From: Clostridia bacterium
GTDB taxonomy: Bacteria; Bacillota; Clostridia; Oscillospirales; CAG-382
DNA: 50,547 bases
Assembly: GCA_017625615.1 (NCBI GenBank)
Contig: JAGAKP010000057.1
Span: 1 to 50,547 of the forward strand
Reading direction: 5' to 3'
How positions within the stretch are numbered: the stretch's first letter is position 1; the number at the start of each line of letters is the position of its first letter. The notes under the pieces are model-generated. The model saw only the letters and a list, made by a program, of their open reading frames with translations, did no database searches and was not told where the DNA came from. A program made the position numbers and the translations under genes. Positions 8,550 through 16,978 of this stretch are shown one piece after another.

Positions 8550-9191
8550 CTAACTGTTTTCGTCGTCGCGGTTACAATGGGGACAGACAAACATACCATC
8601 TTCTGTTTTCGCGTCATAATCTATCGGTACCGTTACGTACAGATAATATCCCGCGGCTTTCCCGTATTCAATAAGCTTTTCAACGTCGTCAGAAGAGACG
8701 TACCCCTCGAAAACGGTTGCGCCGTTTTTTTCCAAGGGTATATTTCCGGCTGCCAGCCAGCTTATAATCTCATCGGAATCGCAGCGTTCAAGCTGAACCG
8801 GCAGATCGGGGCTTGGAGCTTCTCCGTTATAATAATAAAACTCAATTTGAACGTGAAGCAACGTTTCGCACTTAGTGACTTCGTAGCTGTGCTGAACAAG
8901 TATGTGTCCTGTTAAGTGACCGTAATGTGCGAAATTCGTTTGGTTTGACCACACTTCGGGAAAACAATCACTGTGAACGGGCCATTTTTTTAGAAAGTCC
9001 CAATCATACTCTGTTCCCCATGCTTCGAGCTTTTCTATTTCTTCACCTTCCGATACAGCGGCAGGTTCAGATGATTCCGTGCTGTTTTCACTAACTTGAT
9101 TTTTTTCGGAATAAGCGTTGTTACACCCCGAGAACACCACTACCGCAAAAACAAAGCAAAGCAAAAGACTTGTAAATTTAATCAATTTCAC
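8550..9191 (-). CDS. Lipoprotein of unknown function with a C-terminal CPHC motif
   Basis: 213 residues, not recognised. The signal peptide ends in a lipobox (VVVFSGC, Cys22), followed by a Ser/Glu-rich linker to about residue 50, so it should be anchored on the outer face of the membrane. The C-terminus has VCPHCNRDD, a single CxxC of the zinc-ribbon or redox type. The start codon is GTG, placed 8 bases after GGGAG; an ATG just upstream runs straight into TGA and is excluded. It begins 27 bases after the protease stop and shares its terminator, so it is probably the second gene of that operon and could be an accessory or substrate of the protease. That pairing is inference. Confidence 0.7.
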   Translation of the reverse strand: MKLIKFTSLLLCFVFAVVVFSGCNNAYSEKNQVSENSTESSEPAAVSEGEEIEKLEAWGTEYDWDFLKKWPVHSDCFPEVWSNQTNFAHYGHLTGHILVQHSYEVTKCETLLHVQIEFYYYNGEAPSPDLPVQLERCDSDEIISWLAAGNIPLEKNGATVFEGYVSSDDVEKLIEYGKAAGYYLYVTVPIDYDAKTEDGMFVCPHCNRDDENS

Positions 9192-9218
9192 ATGATTACT
9201 CCCTTCGAATATAGTTTT

Positions 9219-11021
9219 CTAATACCACCACGCAAAGCCAAAATACGTTGGTAAGCTTGAACCTGTTGTGTTAAATCTTACTGTATAATTCCCGTATCCG
9301 TACACATCAGGATCAATCTCAAAAACAATCATATTTGTCTTGCCATCATTTTCAAACGACAGCACTTGACCATTAGGCGTAGTTACAGTGATACTCAAAT
9401 CTGCTATATCGGCATTTTGTACCGGTTCACCCGTATGATTGCTTCCTGAATACCATGTAGATTTGAGCCACGTCAAAGATCCACGAACCATTGAAGCTGA
9501 ACTAGGTGCATTAAAAGAATATGTTTTCGGTGTTGTTGAGGAAGCTTGGAAAACAGAACTCGCAAACGTACCGCGATAACTGACTTCGGTACAATTAACC
9601 GCATTCACACATCCCGCGCCATATTTATTAAAATTAACCGTATCGTTGGAAGTAAAACTACACGCAACATGATCAATTGCTGCTGTTAAAATTGCTTTTG
9701 TTAAATCTTGCAGTGTTGCCAAAGCAGGCATTTGCTGTATAAGCTGTGCTACGACACTGGTTACATGCGGCGCAGCAAAACTTGTTCCGGATACGCTTGC
9801 ATCGCCCGCCATAGCGTTACGAAACGAACTGGTTTTTATGCTTACTCCTGGAGCGACAAGATCAGGTTTATTCGGAGGGTATGTTCCATCCGCGTTTAAT
9901 ATTTCGCCATAGCAAGAATCAGTCGCAAGTTCATCATCAGGAAATCTGGCAGTGCCTTTATCATCAAGATTTCCAACGGTTATTACGTTATATGCCAGCG
10001 CAGGATGCGAACACCTGAGCCCTGTGGATATATCTTCGTTTCCTGCAGAAACCACGAAATGTACGCTGTGATTATGAGCAATGTGATCCATCCAACATTC
10101 AATGTCCGTATACGAACCTGCACTGTCAATATATAATCCAGCGCTCATATTAATGACATGCACATTTTGAGACAATAACCATTCTACAGCTTCATACAAT
10201 CGGCTTGTATTAGAGCCAACGCTACCAAGTGCAGCGCTATATAAAGATGCTTCTGGAACAATGCCTTTATATATTCCGCTCTCACTGGCATCGTTTGAAA
10301 TCATTATTTCAGCCACAGCAGTTGCGTGATTTCTATCGTCGGTTGAAATATAGTAATTGTTCGTATTCGTTAAATCAGCATAGCCGTTAGGCACACCAAG
10401 CTCAACCATACCGATTCTTACGCCTGCACCATCAAATTCGCCAGTGTCACGAGTATAGTCCGCCTCAATAAGCGGTACACTGATATCCATCAAGTTTTCA
10501 AAATTCACTTCGGGAGCATATGACAGCATATTTACCGCCGAATCGTTTGACAGTGTCTCTATTTGAGATTTAGTGAGTTTCACAACAATCATGGGCGCAT
10601 ACGAACACACATATGCATCTTCGGCGGCGCCGGCAGATTTAAGGAACACATAACTATCAACCAACGCTTGGTTTGCTTGGGATTGAAGCTGTGCGTAAAT
10701 TCTTCTTTCTGCAGCAATATAGTTATTAACGTCGTCTAAGGTAACGGTGTCGCCTTTGCCTTCTTCAACTAAAGCGCGTATGCTTTCCTTGTTGTAGCCG
10801 CTTTTTGCCAAAGCCACCTCTTCAACGATATCCGCATCAATTTCAGTTGTCCAGATGCTTACGGGTATTTTTTCTATAGCGGTTGCCGATGCCATAACGG
10901 AAAGCAACTCGGATGTGATAACGCTATTCTCGGTTTCAAGACTCGTGTCTGCGCTTGAAAGCACCGTCAAATACGAAACGGCGAGTAAAAAGACGAGCGC
11001 AAGGGAAAATATTTTTTTCAT
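9219..11021 (-). CDS. Secreted subtilisin-like (S8) protease with Glu in place of the catalytic Asp
   Basis: 600 residues from ATG 11021. The longer GTG reading at 11030 is rejected because the ribosome site AGAGAGGT overlaps it. Residues 1-24 are a signal peptide; ~40-195 look like an inhibitor/propeptide region. The S8 core follows: His232 (NHATAVAE, usually HGT), the oxyanion Asn328 (VSAGNED) and the nucleophile Ser414 (SGTSFAAPH). Where subtilisins have the catalytic Asp (V-DTG), this protein reads GMVELGV, with Glu207. Residues ~480-600 form a beta-rich C-terminal domain. Family fold is clear; activity with Glu in the triad is unproven. The gene is A/T-rich compared with its neighbours and may be acquired. 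Confidence 0.85.
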   Translation of the reverse strand: MKKIFSLALVFLLAVSYLTVLSSADTSLETENSVITSELLSVMASATAIEKIPVSIWTTEIDADIVEEVALAKSGYNKESIRALVEEGKGDTVTLDDVNNYIAAERRIYAQLQSQANQALVDSYVFLKSAGAAEDAYVCSYAPMIVVKLTKSQIETLSNDSAVNMLSYAPEVNFENLMDISVPLIEADYTRDTGEFDGAGVRIGMVELGVPNGYADLTNTNNYYISTDDRNHATAVAEIMISNDASESGIYKGIVPEASLYSAALGSVGSNTSRLYEAVEWLLSQNVHVINMSAGLYIDSAGSYTDIECWMDHIAHNHSVHFVVSAGNEDISTGLRCSHPALAYNVITVGNLDDKGTARFPDDELATDSCYGEILNADGTYPPNKPDLVAPGVSIKTSSFRNAMAGDASVSGTSFAAPHVTSVVAQLIQQMPALATLQDLTKAILTAAIDHVACSFTSNDTVNFNKYGAGCVNAVNCTEVSYRGTFASSVFQASSTTPKTYSFNAPSSASMVRGSLTWLKSTWYSGSNHTGEPVQNADIADLSITVTTPNGQVLSFENDGKTNMIVFEIDPDVYGYGNYTVRFNTTGSSLPTYFGFAWWY

Positions 11022-11143
11022 TTGTTCCACCTCTCTGGTTTGCTTTAAAATCGTTCGTGTTTGTATTCTTATAAAACACTGAAACCATAGGAATCGCCGC
11101 CTTTCGTATGATATTTGGCAAAAATTTACATTACTACAAATTT

Positions 11144-11172
11144 ATTATACCATATGCGTAAGGAAAAAACAA
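11144..11172 (-). promoter_or_regulatory. Promoter for the S8 protease
   Basis: Minus strand: TTGTTT (11167-11172), 17-base spacer, TATAAT (11144-11149). The whole gap 11022-11361 holds only this promoter, the divergent rplS promoter and the rplS leader. Confidence 0.6.
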
Positions 11173-11249
11173 TTGTACAATATACAAAAACCGCAGACCT
11201 TTTTTGTGAGAAAACACAAAAAGAATTTTACAAAAATATTAAAAAACAC

Positions 11250-11278
11250 TTGATTTTCTCATTAATGCGTGGTATAAT
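11250..11278 (+). promoter_or_regulatory. Promoter for rplS
   Basis: TTGATT at 11250-11255, 17-base spacer, consensus TATAAT at 11273-11278. Confidence 0.8.
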
Positions 11279-11283
11279 TGCGT

Positions 11284-11361
11284 GTCAAGAAATCGGGCGG
11301 TCCTCTGCGGCTCGGCAAGAACGCCTGTTACTTTTATTACATTAAAAGGAGGAAAAGCTTT
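11284..11361 (+). promoter_or_regulatory. Structured leader of rplS, candidate L19 autoregulatory leader
   Basis: The leader from the predicted start to the ATG is about 78 bases. CGGGCG pairs with CGCCTG, and an inner TGC/GCA helix sits between them with asymmetric internal loops. Firmicutes are known to carry an L19 leader motif in this position; I could not test this sequence against that model. Confidence 0.4.
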
Positions 11362-11703
11362 ATGGATATGTTGAAAGCTTTTACTGACGAGCAGCTCAAG
11401 ACCGAGGTTCCTTCCTTCAAAGTAGGCGATACCGTTAAGGTACACTGCCGTATCGTTGAGGGCACCAGAGTAAGAACTCAGCTGTTTGAGGGCACTGTTA
11501 TTGCAAAGAGAAACGGCGGTATTTCCGAAACCTTTACCGTACGTCGTGTTTCCTACGGCGTTGGTACCGAAAAGACCTTCCCTCTCCATTCTCCCAACGT
11601 GCTCAAGGTTGAAGTTGTTCGTAACGGTAAAGTTCGCAGAGCTAAGCTCTACTATCTGCGCGACCGCGTAGGTAAAGCCGCTAAGGTTAAGGAACAGATC
11701 TAA
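11362..11703 (+). CDS. rplS: 50S ribosomal protein L19
   Basis: 113 residues, full length for L19, which sits at the 30S-50S interface. [16 protein letters not shown], the [13 protein letters not shown] segment, FPLHSPNV and the basic C-terminus [13 protein letters not shown] are diagnostic. The start is set by AAAGGAGGAAAAGCTTT before ATG 11362; the frame is open further upstream but has no other ribosome site. It heads a conserved Firmicutes run (lepB, rbgA, rnhB, yraN). A hairpin terminator just downstream probably limits read-through and gives more L19 than the enzymes behind it. Confidence 0.97.
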   Translation: MDMLKAFTDEQLKTEVPSFKVGDTVKVHCRIVEGTRVRTQLFEGTVIAKRNGGISETFTVRRVSYGVGTEKTFPLHSPNVLKVEVVRNGKVRRAKLYYLRDRVGKAAKVKEQI

Positions 11704-11716
11704 ATTCGCGAGAAAC

Positions 11717-11745
11717 AAGTGTCAGGAAACTGACACTTTTCTTCT
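11717..11745 (+). terminator. Terminator or attenuator after rplS
   Basis: AAGTGTCAG, loop GAAA, CTGACACTT, then TTTCTTCTTT. With only 48 bases before lepB and no clear new promoter, partial read-through is likely. Confidence 0.75.
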
Positions 11746-11793
11746 TTAACCGCATTTGAATTTTTTGTGAAGATTTTGGACGGGGCATATATT

Positions 11794-12399
11794 ATGGATG
11801 AAAATATCTCTGTTTCCCTTCCCGACGAGGAAGTGACCGCAACCGAAAATACCGCCACGGTAACACCCAAAAAGAAGAAAAAGACCTTCTTCGGCGAATT
11901 GTACGACTGGGTAGAGACCTTCTGCTTTGCGCTGGCGTTGATGGTGGTGCTCTTTGTGTTCGTGTTCCGCTACGTCACCGTTGACGGTAATTCTATGATG
12001 AACACACTTCACAACGAGGATAAGCTTATAATATCCAACCTTAACTATACCCCCAAAACGGGCGATATAGTGGTAATTTATATAGAAGGTCAGAACAAGC
12101 CTTATATCAAGCGCGTTATCGCCACCGAGGGACAGACCGTGAAAATAGACTTCGAAAAATGGGAGGTCTACGTTGACGGTGTGCTTCTTGAGGAGGACTA
12201 CGTCTGGCGCAGAGACGGCGATATGCACTACGCCGCCTTCTATGAAGGAGAGTTTACCGTCCCCGAGGGACAGGTATACGTTATGGGCGACAACCGCAAC
12301 GATTCTACGGACAGCCGCGTGCTTGGCTGTATGGAGGAGCATAATATTATAGGCAGAGTTATCGTAAGACTCGCGCCCAATTTCGGAACGGTGGATTAA
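11794..12399 (+). CDS. lepB: Signal peptidase I
   Basis: 201 residues from ATG 11794; a GTG at 11767 would add nine residues but has no better ribosome site. The enzyme removes signal peptides from exported proteins on the outer membrane face. A charged cytoplasmic N-terminus with a KKKKK run is followed by one membrane segment (~42-60), then the catalytic Ser67 in GNSMMNTL, Lys106 in YIKRVIATEGQ and the box E signature GDNRNDSTDSR. This is the Gram-positive single-anchor type. The many lipoproteins in this window would instead use signal peptidase II, which is not here. Confidence 0.95.
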   Translation: MDENISVSLPDEEVTATENTATVTPKKKKKTFFGELYDWVETFCFALALMVVLFVFVFRYVTVDGNSMMNTLHNEDKLIISNLNYTPKTGDIVVIYIEGQNKPYIKRVIATEGQTVKIDFEKWEVYVDGVLLEEDYVWRRDGDMHYAAFYEGEFTVPEGQVYVMGDNRNDSTDSRVLGCMEEHNIIGRVIVRLAPNFGTVD

Positions 12400-12400
12400 T

Positions 12401-13252
12401 ATGGCAGACCCGATAGTTTGGTACCCCGGGCACATGGCGAAAGCCAAAAGGCAATTAAAGGAAATGTCTTCTATGACGGACGCGGTCATAGAGCTTCTTG
12501 ATGCGCGCGTGCCCTATTCATCACAAAACCCCGATATAAAGGAGCTTTTTCCACAAAAGCCAAGACTTACACTGATAAACAAATGCTCCCTTGCAGACGA
12601 AGCCCAGACAAAGGCGTGGGTTGAAAGATTACGCGCAGAGGGACGCACCGTTATTCCCATAGACTGCAAAACGGGGCTTAATATAAACTCCGTTGCGCCG
12701 AAATTGAGAGCGCTCCTTGCGGAAAAGCTTGAGCGTGCCGCCCAGAAGGAAATGAATATAACCCTGCGCGCAATGGTGGTGGGCGTTACCAACGTGGGAA
12801 AATCCACCTTTATAAACAGCTTTACCAAGACGAGCAAGGCCGTGGCGGAGGACAGACCCGGCGTAACGCGAAGCCTTAAATGGATAGCATCCCCCTACGG
12901 AATAGACCTGCTTGATACACCCGGTCTTTTGTGGCACAAGTTTGACGACCAGCAGGTGGGCATAAATCTTGCCTGCACCGGTGCCATAAGGGACGAGATA
13001 TTGGATACCCTTACCCTTTCCGTCCGTCTGTGCGGTATCCTGAGGGATAAATATCCCGAGCTGCTTGCGGAAAGATATAATATAACCCTGTCCGACGAGG
13101 ATATGGATTTTGAAATTTTCGAAAAGATAGGCAGAAAGCGCGGAATGCTGATAAGCGGCGGTGAAATTAACGAGGAACGCTGTGCCGCCACCATTCTTGA
13201 TGAATTCCGCGGCGGAAAGATCGGCAAAATAACCTTGGATACGTTGGTGTGA
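12401..13252 (+). CDS. rbgA: Ribosome biogenesis GTPase YlqF/RbgA
   Basis: 283 residues, normal for RbgA, which acts late in 50S subunit assembly. It starts with the family signature WYPGHMAKAKRQL. The GTPase motifs are circularly permuted: G4 (NKCSLAD, ~60-66) precedes G1 (GVTNVGKST, ~128-136) and G3 (DTPG, 172-175). The usual G4 is NKxD; here Asp is replaced by Ser-Leu-Ala-Asp spacing, as is common in YlqF. A C-terminal helical RNA-contact domain with KRGMLISGG follows. It begins one base after lepB and four bases before rnhB, so it is in the same transcript. Confidence 0.95.
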   Translation: MADPIVWYPGHMAKAKRQLKEMSSMTDAVIELLDARVPYSSQNPDIKELFPQKPRLTLINKCSLADEAQTKAWVERLRAEGRTVIPIDCKTGLNINSVAPKLRALLAEKLERAAQKEMNITLRAMVVGVTNVGKSTFINSFTKTSKAVAEDRPGVTRSLKWIASPYGIDLLDTPGLLWHKFDDQQVGINLACTGAIRDEILDTLTLSVRLCGILRDKYPELLAERYNITLSDEDMDFEIFEKIGRKRGMLISGGEINEERCAATILDEFRGGKIGKITLDTLV

Positions 13253-13256
13253 AAAT

Positions 13257-13856
13257 ATGAATTGGGATATCGAAAACAAAATCAGATCCGAAGGCTACAC
13301 CGTTATATGCGGCTGTGACGAGGCGGGACGGGGTCCTCTTGCGGGACCGGTGTTTGCCGCCGCCGTTATACTGCCCGAAAATATTGATATTCCCAAGCTG
13401 AACGATTCCAAAAAGCTTACCGAAAAGCAAAGAGACAAGCTCTTTGACCTTATTAAGGAAAGTGCTTTGGATTACTGCATAGCGCAGGCAAGCGTTGAAG
13501 AAATCGAGGAAATAAACATACTTAACGCCTCTATGCTGGCAATGAAGCGCGCTGTTGACGGGTTGAAGACCAAGCCCGATTTTGCACTGATAGACGGAAA
13601 TATTGCCCGTGGATTTGATATTCCCGCCACTCCCATAATAAAGGGTGACGCGCTCAGCCCCTCCATTGCCGCCGCAAGCATACTTGCAAAGGTGGCGCGT
13701 GACAGATACTGTCTTGAAATGGACAAAGCCCACCCCGAATACGGCTTTGCAAAGCATAAGGGCTACGGCACCAAGGACCACAGAGAGGCACTGCTCAAAT
13801 ACGGCCCCTCCCCTATGCACAGAAAGAGCTTTCTTAAAAAGCTGTTGGGTGAATAG
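13257..13856 (+). CDS. rnhB: Ribonuclease HII
   Basis: 199 residues. RNase HII cuts RNA in RNA-DNA hybrids and starts removal of single ribonucleotides from DNA. The N-terminal CGCDEAGRGPLAGPV provides Asp21 and Glu22 of the metal site; ALIDGN supplies the third Asp, and GDALSPSIAAASILAKV and HPEYGFAKHKGYGT are the conserved type 2 blocks. Gene order rbgA-rnhB-yraN is typical of Firmicutes. Confidence 0.96.
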   Translation: MNWDIENKIRSEGYTVICGCDEAGRGPLAGPVFAAAVILPENIDIPKLNDSKKLTEKQRDKLFDLIKESALDYCIAQASVEEIEEINILNASMLAMKRAVDGLKTKPDFALIDGNIARGFDIPATPIIKGDALSPSIAAASILAKVARDRYCLEMDKAHPEYGFAKHKGYGTKDHREALLKYGPSPMHRKSFLKKLLGE

Positions 13857-13859
13857 CCT

Positions 13860-14258
13860 ATGGATGATATAGGAAGATACGGCGAGGACAAGGCGGCGGA
13901 ATATCTTTTGCAAAATGGATATAAAATTCTTGCCCGCAATTACCGCGTGCGGGGCGGAGAAATGGATATAGTTGCATTTCGCCGCGGGGTGCTTGCCTTT
14001 ATAGAGGTGAAGACCCGCACGGGCGACGCATTCGGAACGCCTGCGCAGGCGGTGGACGAAGAAAAAATAAAACGGTTTAACAAAGCGCGAAGGGATCTTA
14101 CGGATAATTACCTTAAAAACAGCCGTATTCCCGTGCAGTACCGTTTTTTTACCTTAAACAGAAAAGTATATACGCTGCGGAACGATATTATAGAGGTATA
14201 CGCACACCGCGGCGGAGAGATAAAAAGCATTAATCACATAAAGGACGCATTCAAATGA
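13860..14258 (+). CDS. YraN-family (UPF0102) putative endonuclease
   Basis: 132 residues. The core GEDKAAEYLLQNGY, ARNYRVRGGEMDIV and FIEVKTR matches the YraN family, which has a restriction-endonuclease-like fold with the Glu/Asp/ExK active site visible (GEMD, EVK). Its cellular role is not established; association with rnhB suggests nucleic acid metabolism. The start lies three bases after rnhB and the stop overlaps the thrC ATG in ATGA, so it is translationally coupled on both sides. Confidence 0.88.
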   Translation: MDDIGRYGEDKAAEYLLQNGYKILARNYRVRGGEMDIVAFRRGVLAFIEVKTRTGDAFGTPAQAVDEEKIKRFNKARRDLTDNYLKNSRIPVQYRFFTLNRKVYTLRNDIIEVYAHRGGEIKSINHIKDAFK

Positions 14259-15688
14259 AATACTACAGCACACGTGACAGCGAAAAGAAATATTATTCCG
14301 CTCCCGAAGCTATATGCAAGGGACTTGCTCCCGACGGCGGCTTGTTCGTACCCGCAGAATTGCCTCTTATTTCCAAAAAGGAAATGGAGGAGTACCGCGG
14401 CTACGGATACGAGCGTATCGCGGCAGAAATACTTTATAAGTTCTTCCCCGAATTAGGCAAAGCAGAAATACTTGCAGAGTGCGAGAAGGCATACCGCTAT
14501 CCCAATTTCGATCCCACGCCCGCTCCCGTAAAAATAGTTGACGATAACGCTTTTCTTGAGTTGTGGCACGGTCCCACCTGCGCCTTTAAGGATATGGCTC
14601 TGCAGATAATGCCCCGACTTCTTGCAATGGCTATGAAATATTGCGGCGAGACCCGCGTGGCACATATAGTTACCGCCACATCGGGTGATACGGGCAAGGC
14701 GGCTATGGAGGGATTCAAGGATCTTGAGCAGACCCGCATAACCGTATACTACCCTACCGACGGCGTTTCCGAAACCCAGAAAAGACAGATGGCAACGCAG
14801 GAGGGAAGCAACGTAAACGTAATTGCCGTTCGCGGTAATTTTGACGATGCACAGTCCGCGGTAAAGGCTATTTTCGCCGACGAGGAAATTAAAAGAATAG
14901 CAGAGGAAAAGGGCGAATTTCTTTCCTCCGCAAACTCCATAAACATCGCCCGTCTGGTTCCTCAGGTGGCGTATTACGTTTCCGCATATATAGATATAGT
15001 AAAGAGCGGATTGATAAAGGACGGAGAGACCATAGACGTATCCGTTCCTACGGGCAATTTCGGCGATATTCTTGCGGGCTGGCTTGCAAAGAAGATGGGC
15101 GTGCCCCTCGGCAAGCTGATATGCGCTTCCAACCGCAACCGCGTGCTTACCGATTTCTTCATTACCGGTGTGTACGATACCCGCCGTCCCTTCTATGCTA
15201 CGACCTCGCCTTCCATGGATATTCTTATAGCGTCCAACCTTGAAAGACTTTTGTGCTTCAGCTTCGGCACCGAGCAGACCGCGGCGTTTATGAAGAGCCT
15301 TAAGGAGGACGGCTCCTTTACGCTGACTCCCGCCCAGCTTGATATACTTGAAGCAGAATTCGGCTGCTCGAGCTGTGACGACCAAAGCACCGCAGAAATA
15401 ATAAAGCGTTACTTTGATGATTTCGGTTATCTTTTGGATACCCACACCGCCGCCGCTCTTATGGGCGCAAGCAGGGATAAGTGTCTGGTGGTTTCCACCG
15501 CTTCTCCTTATAAATTTGCACCTGCGGTTGCAGACGCTCTGGGTATGAAGGAAAAGACCCACGAGGCTTTGAGCAAGCACACGGGCACTCAAATTCCCGC
15601 ACCCTTAAAGGACATATACAAAAAGGATATCCGCTTCACCCGTGTTGTGGATAAAGCGGATATCAAGAAATCACTTTACTTGCAGTGA
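14255..15688 (+). CDS. thrC: Threonine synthase
   Basis: 477 residues, the longer class of threonine synthase. It converts O-phosphohomoserine to threonine with pyridoxal phosphate. The PLP lysine is K112 in HGPTCAFKDMALQ; ATSGDTGKAA and the phosphate-binding SVPTGNFGD are also present. It is the last gene of the rplS-to-thrC run, which is an unusual companion for the translation genes but common in some Clostridia. Its 3' end overlaps a convergent DUF1540 gene by 13 bases. No other threonine genes are in the window. Confidence 0.95.
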   Translation: MKYYSTRDSEKKYYSAPEAICKGLAPDGGLFVPAELPLISKKEMEEYRGYGYERIAAEILYKFFPELGKAEILAECEKAYRYPNFDPTPAPVKIVDDNAFLELWHGPTCAFKDMALQIMPRLLAMAMKYCGETRVAHIVTATSGDTGKAAMEGFKDLEQTRITVYYPTDGVSETQKRQMATQEGSNVNVIAVRGNFDDAQSAVKAIFADEEIKRIAEEKGEFLSSANSINIARLVPQVAYYVSAYIDIVKSGLIKDGETIDVSVPTGNFGDILAGWLAKKMGVPLGKLICASNRNRVLTDFFITGVYDTRRPFYATTSPSMDILIASNLERLLCFSFGTEQTAAFMKSLKEDGSFTLTPAQLDILEAEFGCSSCDDQSTAEIIKRYFDDFGYLLDTHTAAALMGASRDKCLVVSTASPYKFAPAVADALGMKEKTHEALSKHTGTQIPAPLKDIYKKDIRFTRVVDKADIKKSLYLQ

Positions 15689-15855
15689 TGGCAGTTTTCG
15701 GCAGGCTTGAAGGTTTCGCAAGCGGTCTCTGCCGAGCATTCTGCGTGAGTAGGACCTACGGAGATCTTGGATGCGGTGCATTTGTTTTGCTCTGCGTGAT
15801 AAATGCAATCGCAAACGGTACAATCAATGCCGTGGTTTACGTGCTTTTGTTCCAT
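15676..15855 (-). CDS. DUF1540 small cysteine-rich protein
   Basis: A 59-residue gene read on the minus strand from ATG 15855 to TAA 15676. It has eight cysteines (12, 15, 17, 26, 40, 46, 55, 58). The pattern I-D-C-T-V-C-D-C, then NKCTASKISV, then paired CxxxxxC spacing is that of DUF1540 domains, which are common in spore-forming Firmicutes and probably bind a metal. The ribosome site AAGGGAGGG lies 7 bases before the ATG. It is convergent with thrC and shares 13 bases with its end. A metal-storage or redox role is inference. Confidence 0.88.
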   Translation of the reverse strand: MEQKHVNHGIDCTVCDCIYHAEQNKCTASKISVGPTHAECSAETACETFKPAENCHHCK

Positions 15856-15931
15856 TAGTTTTCCCTCCCTTACTTTAAACAGTTTTTCCGAAAAACAAAA
15901 AATTATTCATTTAAAAGGCGGTGGAAGCCCA

Positions 15932-16621
15932 ATGTCGGTATTCGTTATAGCAGACCTGCACCTGTCCCACGGCGCGGATAAGCCTATGGACGTTTTCGGC
16001 GCAAAATGGGAAAACCACACCGAAAGATTGAGAGAAAACTGGTTAAATACCGTTTCCGAAGAGGACACGGTAATGATCATCGGCGATATTTCCTGGGGAC
16101 TGCGCTTTGAAAACGCGGTGGACGACCTTGGGTTTATACATTCACTGCCGGGAAAAAAGATAATTTCAAAGGGTAATCACGATCTTTGGTGGCAAAGCGC
16201 AAAGAAATTAAACGAATATAAGGCGGCGTCCGGCGCAGACAGTATAAGCTTTTTATACAACAACGCCTATTACGCCGAGGGCATTATATTTTGCGGCACC
16301 CGCGGCTGGGTTGACGAGGAAAATGCCTGCGAAAAGGATAAAAAAATTATTGCCCGCGAAGCAGGCAGGCTTAACCTTTCTATGATGCAAGCCCTTGCTT
16401 TAAATCAGGAGCACCCCGAAGCGGAGATAATTTGCTTTATACACTATCCGCCCACCCAAAGCCTTACGGAAATTATGCGCGCAAACGGAGTACGGAGATG
16501 CTATTTCGGTCATCTGCACGGCGTACACAAGGAATCCGTTCCTCAACATATGGGCGGAATTGAAGTACATCTGGTTGCCGCCGACTATATAGGCTTCCGT
16601 CCCGTAAAAATAAAGGAGTAA
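15932..16621 (+). CDS. Calcineurin-like metallophosphoesterase
   Basis: 229 residues from ATG 15932, chosen because of AAAGGCGGTGG just upstream; the frame is open further 5' but that part is antisense to the DUF1540 gene. The five metal motifs are visible in order: IADLHL (Asp8, His10), GDISWG, KGNHDLWW, FIHYPP and FGHLHGVH. It belongs to the COG1768-type group of predicted phosphohydrolases; the substrate is unknown. Three bases separate it from the next small gene, so they form a pair. Confidence 0.88.
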   Translation: MSVFVIADLHLSHGADKPMDVFGAKWENHTERLRENWLNTVSEEDTVMIIGDISWGLRFENAVDDLGFIHSLPGKKIISKGNHDLWWQSAKKLNEYKAASGADSISFLYNNAYYAEGIIFCGTRGWVDEENACEKDKKIIAREAGRLNLSMMQALALNQEHPEAEIICFIHYPPTQSLTEIMRANGVRRCYFGHLHGVHKESVPQHMGGIEVHLVAADYIGFRPVKIKE

Positions 16622-16624
16622 AAT

Positions 16625-16891
16625 ATGAAAAAGGCTTCCGTTATCGCACTTATTCTGGGTATACTTATGCTTCTCACAAGCGTTATTCTGCCCGTTATAT
16701 CGGTTCTGACCTCTATGTCTGCATCTGCCGCCCAAAGCACGGGTATTATCGGCGGAGCGGATACTCCCACGTTTTTACTTTTGTTTTCACTTGCCTGCAG
16801 CGGCGTGCCGACGGTTTTGGCAATAGCCGCGCTTTTGGTGATAGCCGCAAGTGTAGTGCTTCTTTTCATTGCAAAAAAGAAAGAAAACTAA
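16625..16891 (+). CDS. Small membrane protein, two transmembrane segments
   Basis: 88 residues, not recognised. Two long hydrophobic segments (about 4-28 and 50-82) are joined by a short Ser/Ala/Gly loop, and the protein ends in KKKEN, which by the positive-inside rule places the C-terminus in the cytoplasm. It starts three bases after the phosphoesterase stop and is followed by a repeat element and a terminator. Confidence 0.65.
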   Translation: MKKASVIALILGILMLLTSVILPVISVLTSMSASAAQSTGIIGGADTPTFLLLFSLACSGVPTVLAIAALLVIAASVVLLFIAKKKEN

Positions 16892-16894
16892 TCG

Positions 16895-16928
16895 CCCCAA
16901 GAAGCCTTACGGCTTCTCGGGGACCCCG
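16895..16928. repeat. Second copy of the CCCCAAGAA hairpin element
   Basis: CCCCAAGAAGCC, loop TTAC, GGCTTCTCGGGG, then ACCCCG. The outer parts match the copy at 7413-7445, whereas the inner stem differs by compensating changes. Confidence 0.6.
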
Positions 16929-16934
16929 ACAAAA

Positions 16935-16968
16935 AAGGACGGAGATTTTCTCCGTCCTTAATGTTTTT
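16935..16968 (+). terminator. Terminator after the small membrane protein
   Basis: AAGGACGGAGA, loop TTT, TCTCCGTCCTT, followed by AATGTTTTTT. Confidence 0.8.
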
Positions 16969-16978
16969 TGGTAAATCA

